From Shuttleworthella satelles DSM 14600 (lineage in GTDB: Bacteria > Bacillota > Clostridia > Lachnospirales > Lachnospiraceae): 64,000 bases of DNA. The translations under genes were made by a program, and so were the position numbers. The stretch spans positions 424,053-488,052 of the forward strand of contig NZ_GG665867.1 in assembly GCF_000160115.1 (NCBI RefSeq), in the 5' to 3' direction. Shown piece after piece: positions 35,315 through 44,367 of this stretch; position 1 is the first letter of the stretch; each line of letters opens with the position of its first letter. Below the pieces are notes generated by a model. It did no database searches. It was given only the letters and a program-made list of their open reading frames with translations, and had not been told where the DNA came from.

Positions 35315-36199
35315 ATGAGAGGAATGAAAAAGATCATGGCTTTTGGTTTGATCGCTGTGATGGCGCTTGCCGTAACAGCCTGCGGGACCAAGTCCGGAGA
35401 TCAGAAAAATGCGAATTCCGGGGACGGAAGTAAGGCCGAGAGTAAAACCGCCAAAAAGGGGGACGTCAAGAACACCGACCAGAATTTAATCGTCGGCTTC
35501 GATCAGAACTTCCCTCCCTTCGGTTATCTGGACAGCAATGGAAATTTTACCGGTTTTGACCTTGAACTGGCGCAGGAGGCCGCCAATCGGATGAAGGTAG
35601 AGCTGGTCCTTCAGCCCATCGACTGGGAGACCAAGGATATGGAGCTGTCGGCCGGAACCATCGACTGCATCTGGAACGGTTTCTCCGTCAACGGCCGGGA
35701 GAAGAATTACACCTTTTCAGATTCCTACATGAATAATGCCCAGGTCTTTGTGGTGCGCAAGAATTCCGGCATAGAGGACGAACAGGGTCTGGCGGGCAAG
35801 GTGGTCGATGTTCAGAAGGAGTCCTCGGCGGAGACTGCCTTAAACTCCAAGGAAGAGGAGACCTTAAAGAACAGCTTCGCCCAGCTCAATCAGGTCGCTG
35901 ATTACAATACGGCCATGATGGATCTGGAGTCCGGAGCGGTTGACGCTGTCGCCATGGATAAGTTCGTCGCCCTGGATCAGATGAAGAATAAGCCGGACAA
36001 GTTTCAGATTTTAAACGAACAGATCTCCTCCGAGCAATATGCGGTCGCCTTCCTCAAGGGCAACACGCAGCTGCGGGATCAGGTCAACAGCGTCCTGCAT
36101 GAGATGGATACCGACGGGACATTTGCCAAAATCTCCCAGAAGTATTTCGGCGAGAATGTCAGCATCCTGTCCCAGAAAACGAACGCGGGACAGGATTGA
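35315..36199 (+). CDS. Polar amino acid ABC transporter substrate-binding lipoprotein
   Basis: A 294-residue family 3 solute-binding protein anchored outside the membrane. Signal peptide with lipobox AVTAC (Cys about 24), then a charged linker. The mature domain begins LIVGFDQNFPPFGYLDSNGN (about 59-78) and includes GFDLELAQEAANRM, with the usual ligand-binding pattern of glutamine, cystine or arginine binders. ATG at 35315 follows GAGGAGAG. Permease and ATPase genes follow, forming a complete importer. The exact amino acid is not decidable by eye. Confidence 0.92.
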   Translation: MRGMKKIMAFGLIAVMALAVTACGTKSGDQKNANSGDGSKAESKTAKKGDVKNTDQNLIVGFDQNFPPFGYLDSNGNFTGFDLELAQEAANRMKVELVLQPIDWETKDMELSAGTIDCIWNGFSVNGREKNYTFSDSYMNNAQVFVVRKNSGIEDEQGLAGKVVDVQKESSAETALNSKEEETLKNSFAQLNQVADYNTAMMDLESGAVDAVAMDKFVALDQMKNKPDKFQILNEQISSEQYAVAFLKGNTQLRDQVNSVLHEMDTDGTFAKISQKYFGENVSILSQKTNAGQD

Positions 36200-36282
36200 G
36201 TGAAAAGCGGGCCGGTGGAAATTTGGGCGTCCGATCGGGGACGGCCCATCCCTGTCCCGCCAGGAAAGATGGTAAATAAAAG

Positions 36283-36933
36283 ATGGATATTTCCGTATTG
36301 ATCGGTCAGCTGGCCGGAGGAATGCTGACCACGGTGGAGATCTTCCTCCTGACTCTGGTATTCTCCCTGCCCCTGGGCATGCTGGTGGCCTTCGGCTATA
36401 TGTCGAAGAACCCCATCCTCCACTGGATTTTAAAAATCTATATCTCCATTATGCGGGGAACCCCCCTCATGCTGCAGTTGATCGTGGTCTACTTCGGGCC
36501 CTACTATATCTTTGGAATACAGATCTCCTCCGCCTACCGGGGGACGGCTGTCATCATCGCCTTTGCCCTCAACTACGCGGCCTATTTCGCAGAGATTTAC
36601 CGGAGCGGGATCGAGTCTATGCCGGCAGGCCAGTATGAGGCCGCCCGGGTGCTGGGTTACTCCGGAAGCCAGACCTTCTTCAAGATCATTCTGCCCCAGG
36701 TGATCAAGCGCATTCTGCCCTCTGTCACCAACGAGGTCATTACCCTGGTCAAGGACACATCCCTGGCATTCTCCATCGCCTATGCAGAGATGTTCACACA
36801 GGCCAAGGCGCTCGCCGCCTCTGCCCACAATGTGCTGCCCCTGATTGCCGCTGGCATTTTCTACTATGTGTTCAATTTCATCGTCGCGGAGATCATGGCG
36901 CTCATCGAGAAGAGCATGCGCTACTACGACTAG
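36283..36933 (+). CDS. Polar amino acid ABC transporter permease (HisM/GlnP type)
   Basis: A 216-residue inner-membrane permease with five helices. The docking loop reads ESMPAGQYEAARVLGYSGSQ (about 108-127), the form typical of amino acid permeases. The early MRGTPLMLQLIVVYFG motif (about 53-68) is also family-specific. A single permease suggests a homodimer. Ribosome binding site GAAAGATGG is weak. The ATPase gene follows nine bases downstream. Confidence 0.92.
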   Translation: MDISVLIGQLAGGMLTTVEIFLLTLVFSLPLGMLVAFGYMSKNPILHWILKIYISIMRGTPLMLQLIVVYFGPYYIFGIQISSAYRGTAVIIAFALNYAAYFAEIYRSGIESMPAGQYEAARVLGYSGSQTFFKIILPQVIKRILPSVTNEVITLVKDTSLAFSIAYAEMFTQAKALAASAHNVLPLIAAGIFYYVFNFIVAEIMALIEKSMRYYD

Positions 36934-36942
36934 GAGGCAAGG

Positions 36943-37704
36943 ATGAATTTACTCGAAATGAGCCATGTCAAAAAGACCTTCGGCGACAACCAGGTGCTGA
37001 AGGATATCAGCTTCGCGGTCGCCCCCGGGGAAGTGGTCTCCATCATCGGCCCGTCCGGGAGCGGCAAATCCACCCTGCTCCGCTGTGCAACCCTCTTAGA
37101 GACCATGGATGACGGGTCCATGGCTTATCTGGGAAAGCCGATTGTGACGAGCCGGGACGGCAGGGCAGTCTATGTGGACAAGAAGAGCCAGAGAAAGGCC
37201 ATGCAGATCTTCGGCCTGGTCTTTCAGAATTTCAACCTCTTCCCCCACTATTCTGTTCTGAAAAATGTCATCGACGCCCCCATCCATGTGCAGGGAAGAA
37301 ATAAGGAGGAGGTCTGCTCTGAGGCCAGAGTCCTCCTGGCTAAGATGGGGCTAAAGGATAAGGAAAACGCCTATCCCTGCCAGCTCTCAGGAGGGCAGCA
37401 GCAGCGGGTCTCCATTGCCAGAGCCCTGGCCATGAAGCCGAAGATCCTCTTCTTCGACGAGCCGACATCAGCGCTCGACCCGGAGCTGACGCTGGAGATC
37501 CTCAAGGTGATCAAGAGCCTGGCGGAGGAGAAGATGACCATGGTGATTGTCACGCATGAGATGACCTTTGCCAGGGATGTCTCTGACCGGATGATTTTCA
37601 TGGAGCATGGGCTGATCGTGGAGGAGGCGACGCCGGAAGCTATGTTCTCCTCCGAAAATGAGAGAACCAGGGAGTTTTTGGGGAAATATTACGGGCAGAG
37701 TTAA
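36943..37704 (+). CDS. Polar amino acid ABC transporter ATP-binding protein
   Basis: A 253-residue ABC ATPase of the GlnQ/HisP class that powers the preceding importer. Walker A is GPSGSGKST (about 34-42), Q-loop FQNFNLF, signature LSGGQQQR, Walker [14 protein letters not shown], and H-loop VTHEM. A stretch [13 protein letters not shown] before the Q-loop is an insert seen in some members. Ribosome binding site AGGAGGCAAGG overlaps the end of the permease gene. A 42-bp repeat array starts at its stop codon. Confidence 0.95.
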   Translation: MNLLEMSHVKKTFGDNQVLKDISFAVAPGEVVSIIGPSGSGKSTLLRCATLLETMDDGSMAYLGKPIVTSRDGRAVYVDKKSQRKAMQIFGLVFQNFNLFPHYSVLKNVIDAPIHVQGRNKEEVCSEARVLLAKMGLKDKENAYPCQLSGGQQQRVSIARALAMKPKILFFDEPTSALDPELTLEILKVIKSLAEEKMTMVIVTHEMTFARDVSDRMIFMEHGLIVEEATPEAMFSSENERTREFLGKYYGQS

Positions 37705-38030
37705 AGGGAAAATTAACCGGGTCAGGAGTGGAAGTCTGGAGCAGAAAGGAAAAAGCAGCCGAGTCAGGGGTGGAAGTCAGAAGTAGAAAGAGAAAAGCAG
37801 CCGAGTCAGGGGTGGAAGTCAGGAGTAGAAAGGGAAAAGCAGCCGAGTCCAGGAGTGGAAGCCCGGAATAGAAAGCCAGGAGCAGAAAGGAAAAAGCAGC
37901 CGAGTCAGGAGTGGAAGTCAGAAATAGAAGACGGGAGTAGATATAGAAGGAAAGATTTACCGGAGGAAAGTCAAAGTATCAATTTACCGGATCAGGGGTA
38001 AAGCCAAAGCATAAGTTTACCGGACCGCTG
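37703..38030 (+). repeat. 42-bp tandem repeat array at the ATPase stop codon
   Basis: Units at 37703, 37745, 37787, 37829 and 37886 follow AAAGGxAAAAGCAGCCGAGT then CAGGxGTGGAAGTCxGxAxTAG (42-43 bp), with an extra 14-bp partial unit at 37872, showing a 14-bp sub-period. From about 37950 a related, looser set with TTTACCGGA (37955, 37982, 38017) continues. The TAA stop overlaps the first unit. No gene is seen between 37705 and 38118. Confidence 0.85.
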
Positions 38031-38118
38031 TAGAGCGCAGGCGCACATGGGGTGCAAAAGCGAAATACAGGGGTCCGGTTTATGTGTGACTAAATATGAT
38101 ATCCAGCGGTGGCAGCCA

Positions 38119-38589
38119 TCAGCAGGGGTTGGCGGAGGGACGAATCCGATCCATGACTGTCTCCTGGGCCGAGGCGATTTTGTCGGCGATTGTGAGGAGC
38201 CAACCGCCCCGGGAAAGGGGGATGGAAAAGAGATTGAGTGGCCACATATGGCTTCGGATCATGGCCTGCTCTGCCGGGGAGATGGCGAAATCCCGGAGGG
38301 CGTTGTCGGCGGCAATGCGGGCATGGTGGTAGCCGTGGAGACGATCGCCCCGCTGATGCCAGTCATAGAGATAGTAGTCGTGAAGGATGGAAGCGCGGAT
38401 CAGAGAGTGGTCATCGGCCTTCAGATGGAGAATGTGGTTGAGCCGGTAGGCGGTGCGCGCCACCCGCAGGACATGGTCATAGGTCGTGGTGGATCCGTGC
38501 TGGATGTATTGGCTCATGCGGCGAACCCGGATATCTTCTGCCAGGTCTCTTGAGAGCTCCCGAAAGTGCGCCTCTTCATGTTCTTTCAT
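38119..38589 (-). CDS. HD-domain phosphohydrolase
   Basis: A 156-residue HD superfamily protein. Metal ligands are visible: His in YDHVLRVAR (about 38-46), the HD pair in SILHDYYLYDW (about 67-77), and further His residues in LHGYHHARIA (about 84-93), with Asp in IADKIASAQE near the C terminus. Such proteins hydrolyse nucleotides or other phosphate esters; the substrate is unknown. Length is normal for single-domain members. It is transcribed toward the 42-bp repeat array. Confidence 0.85.
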   Translation of the reverse strand: MKEHEEAHFRELSRDLAEDIRVRRMSQYIQHGSTTTYDHVLRVARTAYRLNHILHLKADDHSLIRASILHDYYLYDWHQRGDRLHGYHHARIAADNALRDFAISPAEQAMIRSHMWPLNLFSIPLSRGGWLLTIADKIASAQETVMDRIRPSANPC

Positions 38590-38783
38590 CGCCTGAATTG
38601 CTCCTCATTGTGAAATGGATCTGTCAAGATGATTATGTATGCTTTTTGTCAGCCTGGCAAGAGTTTTCTAAAGCTTAAAACCATGGCTTTCACTATTTGC
38701 CATCAGGCCGATTGCCACAGGTTAACCCTTTCCTCTTTCTCCCGGGTCAGGGAAGGAGGAAGGGCCAAATCAGGGAACCGGAC

Positions 38784-39713
38784 TTATTGCCTTGCCCTGC
38801 GGTTAATGCGGTCCTGCAGGCGGCGAAAGGCGTTGCCTGCCCGTTTGGCGGAGTCCGGGTCCGGCCTGCGGCCGCGGTAGCTGCGAATGGCGTGCAGATG
38901 ATAGCGCTCCCGCCGGGTCATGCGGGGACCGATCTCAGACAGATTGTTTTTCAGGGGAAGGGCCTGTCTGGCAGCGGATTCCCGTATCATGGCGGCAGCT
39001 TCAGACAGGTTTTCCCTGGCGTTTAAGGCCGCTTCTCTGGCCGCGGAGCCGGCGGCGACAGCAATAGCCCCGGGTCCCAAAGAGGCGATCTGTACCGTGG
39101 ATTCCATGCGGTTGTCAAAGGACTCCTGGAGGAGGTCCAGACGATGGGTCAGCTGAATCAGCGATTCGATGGTCAGGCCGGAATCCATCCCCAGATAAAA
39201 GGCCAGGAGCAGGGCCAGGACGATGGTCGTCAGGGGGTGTTCCCGATCCGGCACTTCCATGGCCAGGGGGATGACCCATTTGCTGATTACGACGCCGGCC
39301 AGGCCGAAGCCGATGGAGGCAGGAAGGCAGATGCGGCCGTGAAGATTCAGGGGGACATGGCTGTAATCCCACCAGACCGCGTGAAAGAGCTTTTCCAGGA
39401 GATAGGAGGTCAGATATTCCATGATGGCGGAGCCGACCATGCAGATCAGGAAGATCTGCCAGAGGGGAATCTGGGCCAGGCCGTTGTCAGCGAGCGGCAG
39501 CTGCAGGCGATTGGTCTGAATCAGATAAAGGGGAAGGTCCCCGAAGAGGAAGAGGCAGAGGATTGCGCCAAAGCCATAGATGGGGCAGATGGGGCCGTAG
39601 AGGAAGCCCCGGTTGTCCCAGTGGCGGTTTCGGATGGTGCAGTAGCTGCACTCATAGAGCCAGCCGATGAAGGAAAAGAACATGAACTTGTTAAAGTAAG
39701 AAGCCAGGATCAT
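38784..39713 (-). CDS. CmpB-type putative ABC transporter membrane protein (PF06541-like)
   Basis: A 309-residue membrane protein. The N-terminal half has about six helices with the family motifs FSFIGWLYECSYC (about 13-25) and RGFLYGPICPIYGFGA (about 35-50). From about 190 the protein is soluble, helical and Ala/Arg-rich (AAGSAAREAALNARENLSEA), ending with a basic tail. PF06541 proteins are called putative ABC-transporter type IV but their function is not established. ATG lies after AAATGAGGTAGACTTT. It follows the LysR gene on the same strand, with a repeat array filling the gap. Confidence 0.8.
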   Translation of the reverse strand: MILASYFNKFMFFSFIGWLYECSYCTIRNRHWDNRGFLYGPICPIYGFGAILCLFLFGDLPLYLIQTNRLQLPLADNGLAQIPLWQIFLICMVGSAIMEYLTSYLLEKLFHAVWWDYSHVPLNLHGRICLPASIGFGLAGVVISKWVIPLAMEVPDREHPLTTIVLALLLAFYLGMDSGLTIESLIQLTHRLDLLQESFDNRMESTVQIASLGPGAIAVAAGSAAREAALNARENLSEAAAMIRESAARQALPLKNNLSEIGPRMTRRERYHLHAIRSYRGRRPDPDSAKRAGNAFRRLQDRINRRARQ

Positions 39714-39729
39714 AAAGTCTACCTCATTT

Positions 39730-39898
39730 GAATCACATGGATATTATATTCTGAATTTCAATCGCTCGGATATTTATTTTGAATTTCAATCGGATGGATG
39801 GTTCATTCGGAGTTCAAATCGCACGGATTTGCATTCTGAGCTTCAATCGCATGGATAGCTTATTCTGAGTTTAAACTACTTCGATGTTTGATTCTGAT
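39730..39898 (-). repeat. 28-29-bp tandem repeat spanning the LysR stop codon
   Basis: On the minus strand, six units of TCAGAATxAAxxATCCATGCG then ATTGAAAT run from inside the end of the LysR gene to the ribosome binding site of the next gene (starts on the plus strand at 39731, 39760, 39788, 39817, 39845). The first unit encodes the last residues SESNIEVV and the stop. There are no unique spacers, so it is not a CRISPR. Confidence 0.8.
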
Positions 39899-40815
39899 TG
39901 ATCCGAATCTTTTGGCTCAGGCATGGGCTGACGCAGGAAATCAAGAAATATCCGGGCCGCCGGGGTCAGATGACGGTCCTTCAGACAGGTGTACTGGATA
40001 TTCCTCTCGATTTCAAATTCATCAAAGGACAGGGTCGCGAGTCTCTGATGGAGGACCTCCTGGGTCACGGAGCGCGTGGATAGAATCGAGACTCCGATGT
40101 TATTGATCACGCATTCCTTCACTGCTTCCTGGTTGCTGATAACCATGCGGTTTTTAAAGTCAAAGGAATGCCTTTGAAAGATTTCCTCCAGGAATTGATT
40201 CTGTGAGGAATACTTTGTCTTTGAGATGTAGAGCTCATTTTCCACATCCTTCAGGGAACAGTGACCCCGGGAGAAGAGTGGATGAGCATTGCCCACGACT
40301 AGCTTGAGGCGGTCCTTCACAAAGGGACAGCTGAGATATTGGTCTCTGGAAGTCTTATCCCGGAGAATATAATCAGAGATCGCGGCAAACTCAAGCTGGT
40401 TCTTATGGAGCATATCCAGGATCGTTCTGGAATTGTTGATAATCATGTTGATATGAATTTTGGGATATTTCTTGTGAAAGCGGGAAATAAAGGAGGGCAT
40501 GATATAGACGCCGATAAAATTGGTCGCTCCGAAATTCAGGGTGCCGGTCTCCAGTCCGTTGATCTGACGCAAATCCTCAACGGCGAGGTTATATGTCGAG
40601 ACCATCTGCTGGGCATAGCGAAGGAAGTTCTGCCCTTCCACCGTGAGATAGCTCCTGGAACCGATTCGGTTGAAGAGGGGAACGCCAAGCTCTTCTTCAA
40701 GGGACTGAATCCGCTTGCTCAGAGCCGGCTGGGAAATGTAAAGTAACTCTGATGCTCTGGCAAAATTCCCCTTTTTTGCGAGAACGATGAATGAATTCAG
40801 CTTGGTTATATCCAT
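39871..40815 (-). CDS. LysR-family transcriptional regulator
   Basis: A 314-residue LysR regulator. Winged helix-turn-helix at 1-60: FIVLAKKGNFARASELLYIS then QPALSKRIQSLEEELG. The effector domain runs from about 90 (LNFGATNFIGVYIMPSFISR). The C terminus after about 300 (PEPKDSDQSESNIEVV) is polar and partly encoded by a tandem repeat unit, so it is probably not part of the fold. It is divergent from a dicarboxylate-type transporter gene, its most likely target. Confidence 0.9.
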   Translation of the reverse strand: MDITKLNSFIVLAKKGNFARASELLYISQPALSKRIQSLEEELGVPLFNRIGSRSYLTVEGQNFLRYAQQMVSTYNLAVEDLRQINGLETGTLNFGATNFIGVYIMPSFISRFHKKYPKIHINMIINNSRTILDMLHKNQLEFAAISDYILRDKTSRDQYLSCPFVKDRLKLVVGNAHPLFSRGHCSLKDVENELYISKTKYSSQNQFLEEIFQRHSFDFKNRMVISNQEAVKECVINNIGVSILSTRSVTQEVLHQRLATLSFDEFEIERNIQYTCLKDRHLTPAARIFLDFLRQPMPEPKDSDQSESNIEVV

Positions 40816-40877
40816 TTTACGTCACCAGATGCGCCTTCCTGATTTGTCGGGAGCCATTTGAGTCGATATCCGGAATT

Positions 40878-40996
40878 TATTATTCAGGATTTGATCTTTG
40901 GAATTTGATGCCCAGAAATCAATATCCAGGATTTAATATTCGTAATTTAATACTTGGAAATCAATATCCGGGATTCAATATCCAGAATTTGATGCT
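40878..40996. repeat. 14-bp tandem repeat with 42-bp higher order between LysR and transporter genes
   Basis: Units such as AATTTGATGCCCAG, AAATCAATATCCAG, GATTTAATATTCGT, AATTTAATACTTGG, AAATCAATATCCGG, GATTCAATATCCAG and AATTTGATGCTCAG are adjacent. Every third unit is most alike. It occupies the divergent regulatory region, unlike the stop-codon repeats. Confidence 0.8.
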
Positions 40997-41172
40997 CAGA
41001 CCGACATTTCAAATTAGATTGCTTACAAAATTATAACAGATCGTTATTGATCGACAAATATAATTTAATTTGATTCACCTTATCTCATCCCATAGAATCA
41101 ATCATAAGAAATGCATGCATGAACTTTTTCAGGAGCTCCTCAAGAGGGAAAACAATATTTCAGGAGAAGTTT

Positions 41173-42618
41173 ATGAGTAAAGAAAAATCTAATAAGATAA
41201 GCCGGGGCCAGGTGATCGGGGCCTGCCTGGCCGTTGCCGCGCTGCTTGCGCTGATGCTCATGCCCTGTCCGCAGGGGATGACTGTGGTCGGACAAAAGGC
41301 ACTGGCCCTGTTCACATTTGCGCTGATCATGTGGATTGCCCGCCCGATTCCGATCTATCTGACATCGATTGCCGTTGTCCTGCTCCTTCCCCTGCTGGGC
41401 GTTGTGGAGAAGCAGTCCTACGCGTTCGGAATGCTTGGGAAAGACATCATCTGGCTGATGGTCGCCGCCTTCGTGCTGACTTCCGCCATGAGCGCATCCA
41501 ATCTGGGGAAACGGATCGCCCTGTTTTTGATCACAAGATTTGCCAAGACGCCGACACAGACCCTGCTAGTCTTTGTCCTGGTGAATTATATTCTGGCCTT
41601 CTTCGTGCCGTCCACGACAGCGAGAGCCTCTCTGATCATTCCGATCGCCCTGGTAATTCTGGAGGTGTACAAGGCGACGCCCGGAAAGAGCAGGTTCGGA
41701 AAGCTCCTGGCCTTACAGGGAGTTCAAAACAATGCCTTCGCAACATCCGTCGTTATGACGGCGACCAGCGCCCAGGTACTTGCCGTCGGTTTTATCAATG
41801 AGCAGACCGGCGCGCACATCGGATATATGCAGTGGCTGATCGGTTCTCTCCCACAGGCGATCATCACGACAGTCATTGTCTTTTTGATCGGGATCCGCCT
41901 CTATCGCTACAGGGATGAGTTCTCTGGAAATATGTCCGACGCGGTTGCCTCGCTGAAACAACAGCTTGCGGATCTCGGGCCGATGAGCGCAAAAGAAAAG
42001 CGGGCCGCGGTTATTTTCCTGATCACCCTGCTTCTGTGGGCGACCGGAGATTATCAGAAGAGCTGGTTCGGATTTGCGATCAGCACAGAGCAGACCGCCG
42101 TACTCAGTATGCTCCTCTGTTTGATGCCGGGAATCGGCGTCATTAAATGGAAGGAGGCGAATATCAAGTGGGATCTGATGATTTTCTCCGCCGGGGCATA
42201 TGCCGTCGGCAGCGCGCTGGACGATTCCAAGGCCGCGAGCTGGATGATTGACCGCCTGATCAATGCGACAGGCCTGAATCACCTGGCCCCGTCGATGGTC
42301 GCGATCGCCCTTATTTTCATCACGGTATTCAGCCATCTGATTTTCACCAGTAAGACCGTTCGCACCACTATCCTGATTCCCGCGATCATCACTCTGGCCA
42401 AGGGATTGGGGATGGACGCGGCAGCTCTTGCCCTGGTTTGTTCCTTCGGCATTTCCTGTACCATAACGCTGCCGCCCCATTCCAAGGTGAACGCGCTCTA
42501 TTTCGGGACCGGTTACTTTGAAGTCAAGGACGAGCTGCTCTACGGAGTCATCGCCTGCTTCATTGAGGCATGCGCCCTGTGTCTGGTATATTTTGCCTGG
42601 ATTCGATTTGTCCTGTAA
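41173..42618 (+). CDS. SLC13/DASS-family anion:sodium symporter
   Basis: A 481-residue transporter with about 11-12 helices, of the divalent anion:sodium symporter family (CitT/TtdT-like), carrying di- or tricarboxylates. FVPSTTARASLIIPIALVIL (about 138-157) and VCSFGISCTITLPPHSKVNA (about 419-438) are the two pseudo-symmetric anion/sodium-binding regions. ATG at 41173 follows CAGGAGAAGTTT; an in-frame ATG at 41119 is less supported. The divergent LysR gene may sense the substrate. A phosphoglycerate mutase-like gene follows after a repeat. Confidence 0.88.
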   Translation: MSKEKSNKISRGQVIGACLAVAALLALMLMPCPQGMTVVGQKALALFTFALIMWIARPIPIYLTSIAVVLLLPLLGVVEKQSYAFGMLGKDIIWLMVAAFVLTSAMSASNLGKRIALFLITRFAKTPTQTLLVFVLVNYILAFFVPSTTARASLIIPIALVILEVYKATPGKSRFGKLLALQGVQNNAFATSVVMTATSAQVLAVGFINEQTGAHIGYMQWLIGSLPQAIITTVIVFLIGIRLYRYRDEFSGNMSDAVASLKQQLADLGPMSAKEKRAAVIFLITLLLWATGDYQKSWFGFAISTEQTAVLSMLLCLMPGIGVIKWKEANIKWDLMIFSAGAYAVGSALDDSKAASWMIDRLINATGLNHLAPSMVAIALIFITVFSHLIFTSKTVRTTILIPAIITLAKGLGMDAAALALVCSFGISCTITLPPHSKVNALYFGTGYFEVKDELLYGVIACFIEACALCLVYFAWIRFVL

Positions 42619-42724
42619 AAGGGTCTGTGAAAAAGGGCTTGTGTCCGTGGAATTAAATCATAGACTTCATAGGGCAAGAGAGTATTTTGAGGGCTGAGGT
42701 CAGATCGCATTATGGAGGCTGGGG

Positions 42725-42940
42725 TTTGGAATGATTGCCCGGTCAAAGTTTAGAATGATGATTTTACTGAAGCTTTGGATGATCGTACGTCTGAAGTATG
42801 AAACGATTGCTCAACCGAAATATGAAATGATGATTTGGCCGAGGTTTGGGGTGATGATTCGGCTGAGGCCTGGAAAGATTACCCGACTGAGTCTTTGGAT
42901 AATTGTTCGGCTGAAATCTGGAATGATTGGAATGCAGAAT
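42725..42940 (+). repeat. Nine-copy 24-bp tandem repeat readable as octapeptides
   Basis: Copies start near 42725, 42749, 42774, 42797, 42821, 42845, 42869, 42894 and 42917. In the frame of the next gene they read W-N-D-D-S-A-E-V-like octapeptides, for example WGDDSAEA, WKDYPTES and LDNCSAEI; in three upstream copies the Trp codon TGG is TAG or TGA. The array ends about 30 bases before the start codon of the phosphoglycerate mutase-like gene. Confidence 0.82.
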
Positions 42941-42966
42941 GCTTGACAGGAAAGGAACTTTTTATT

Positions 42967-44214
42967 ATGAAGAATAAAATTCTTCTGGCGATTGCAGACG
43001 GTCTGGGAGATCGGCCCTGTCCGAGCCTTGACGGGAAAACGCCGCTGCAATATGCCAACACGCCGCACCTGGACCGGCTGGCTGAGAAGGGATCCTGCGG
43101 AATCGTAGACCTTTACCGGGCGGGCGTGCCGGTGGGGACGGATTTCGGGCATATGATTCTCCTGGGGGGATATGACCTGAAGGACTACCCGGGGCGAGGT
43201 CCGATCGAAGCCTTTGGAGAGGGGGTAGAGCTCCTGCCTGGAGATGTCGCGCTCCGCTGTAATTTCGCCAGCGTCGACGGGGATTTCCTCGTCAAAGACC
43301 GGCGGGCGGGACGGATTCGCGAGGGGACCGGGGAGCTGGCGCGGGCCTTGAACGGACTGGAGATCGATGGGGTTCAGATCCTTTTTAAAGAGGCTACAGA
43401 GCACCGCGCGGTTCTGGTCCTCCGCGGAGAGGGCCTGTCAGACCGCATTTCTGATACGGATCCCAAGGTCGAGGATCATAGGATCAACTTTGCCCGGGCT
43501 CTCGACGGGTCCAAGGAGGCGGCATTTACAGCGGAGGTCTTGAATCAGTTTCTCATAAGAGCGCACGAGATTTTGGGCGGGCACGCTCTGAATCAAAAGC
43601 GCCTTGCCGCCGGACAGCTGGCAGCCAACGCAATCCTGACCAGAGGAGCGGGTAAGATGCCCGCGATCCAGAAGGTCACAGAAGCTCTTCACTATACCGC
43701 GGCCTGTGTCGCGGCGGAGAGCACGGTTTTAGGTGTCGCCAGACTCGCGGGTTTTGATGTCATGACCGACAGCAGCTTCACGGGGAACCTGGACACAGAT
43801 GTGGAAAAGAAGGCCGGCATGGCAGTGGGGGCGCTGAAAGACCATGACTTTGTCGCGCTTCACTATAAGGCGACAGATCTGATGGGACATGACAATCGTC
43901 CGTCAGGGAAGGTGCAGGCAATCGAGAAATATGACCACATGCTCGCCTGTGTCGAGCAATTGATCGCCGCCAGGGAGGATCTGGGAAATGTCATCATTGC
44001 GCTCGCCGCGGATCATTCGACGCCCTGCGAGCGAAGAGAGCACAGCGGAGATCCTGTACCCGTCGTTATTTCTGGAGTGAATATCAGGCGGGACGCGGTT
44101 TTGAAATATGACGAGATCTCCTGCGCCGCGGGCGCTCTTTGCCGCATGAAGGGGGCAGATTTTCAGGCGACGCTTCTTGACTATCTGGAGGTCTCTCCCA
44201 AGCAGGGGAACTGA
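42967..44214 (+). CDS. Archaeal-type 2,3-bisphosphoglycerate-independent phosphoglycerate mutase-like enzyme (ApgM family)
   Basis: A 415-residue alkaline phosphatase-superfamily enzyme, which in this family interconverts 3- and 2-phosphoglycerate with metal ions. The N terminus ILLAIADGLGDRP (5-17) holds the first metal-binding Asp11; ATDLMGHDNRPSGK and IALAADHSTPCERREHSGDP carry further ligands. ATG at 42967 follows GACAGGAAAGGAAC; a longer frame from 42835 runs into the 24-bp repeat as a possible N-terminal extension and is rejected. Other phosphomutase or phosphonate roles within the superfamily are possible. It may be co-expressed with the upstream anion transporter. Confidence 0.85.
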   Translation: MKNKILLAIADGLGDRPCPSLDGKTPLQYANTPHLDRLAEKGSCGIVDLYRAGVPVGTDFGHMILLGGYDLKDYPGRGPIEAFGEGVELLPGDVALRCNFASVDGDFLVKDRRAGRIREGTGELARALNGLEIDGVQILFKEATEHRAVLVLRGEGLSDRISDTDPKVEDHRINFARALDGSKEAAFTAEVLNQFLIRAHEILGGHALNQKRLAAGQLAANAILTRGAGKMPAIQKVTEALHYTAACVAAESTVLGVARLAGFDVMTDSSFTGNLDTDVEKKAGMAVGALKDHDFVALHYKATDLMGHDNRPSGKVQAIEKYDHMLACVEQLIAAREDLGNVIIALAADHSTPCERREHSGDPVPVVISGVNIRRDAVLKYDEISCAAGALCRMKGADFQATLLDYLEVSPKQGN

Positions 44215-44332
44215 AGGAAGGGAATGGGGAAATTGAAACCGGAGGATCCGCCTTGCGGTTCATGGAGGGGATAGGAGGGAGTGTGCGCATAAGCGCCTTC
44301 ACTAAGTCTTCACAAAAATGTTTCAGACAGAC

Positions 44333-44360
44333 TTGACATTTGTAACATTTATGTAATAAT
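44333..44360 (+). promoter_or_regulatory. Promoter placing the transcript start at the start codon of the next gene
   Basis: TTGACA (44333-44338) and AATAAT (44355-44360) with 16-base spacing. Transcription would start near 44367, next to the ATG at 44368. Confidence 0.6.
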
Positions 44361-44367
44361 AAGATCC

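Noticed and set aside
39730-40996. Possible CRISPR arrays on both sides of LysR
   Set aside because: The units are contiguous with no unique spacers, are imperfect, and no cas genes are present.
42731-42946. Small 71-codon frame across the 24-bp repeat
   Set aside because: It only reflects that 24 is a multiple of three; there is no ribosome binding site and other frames are equally repeat-like.
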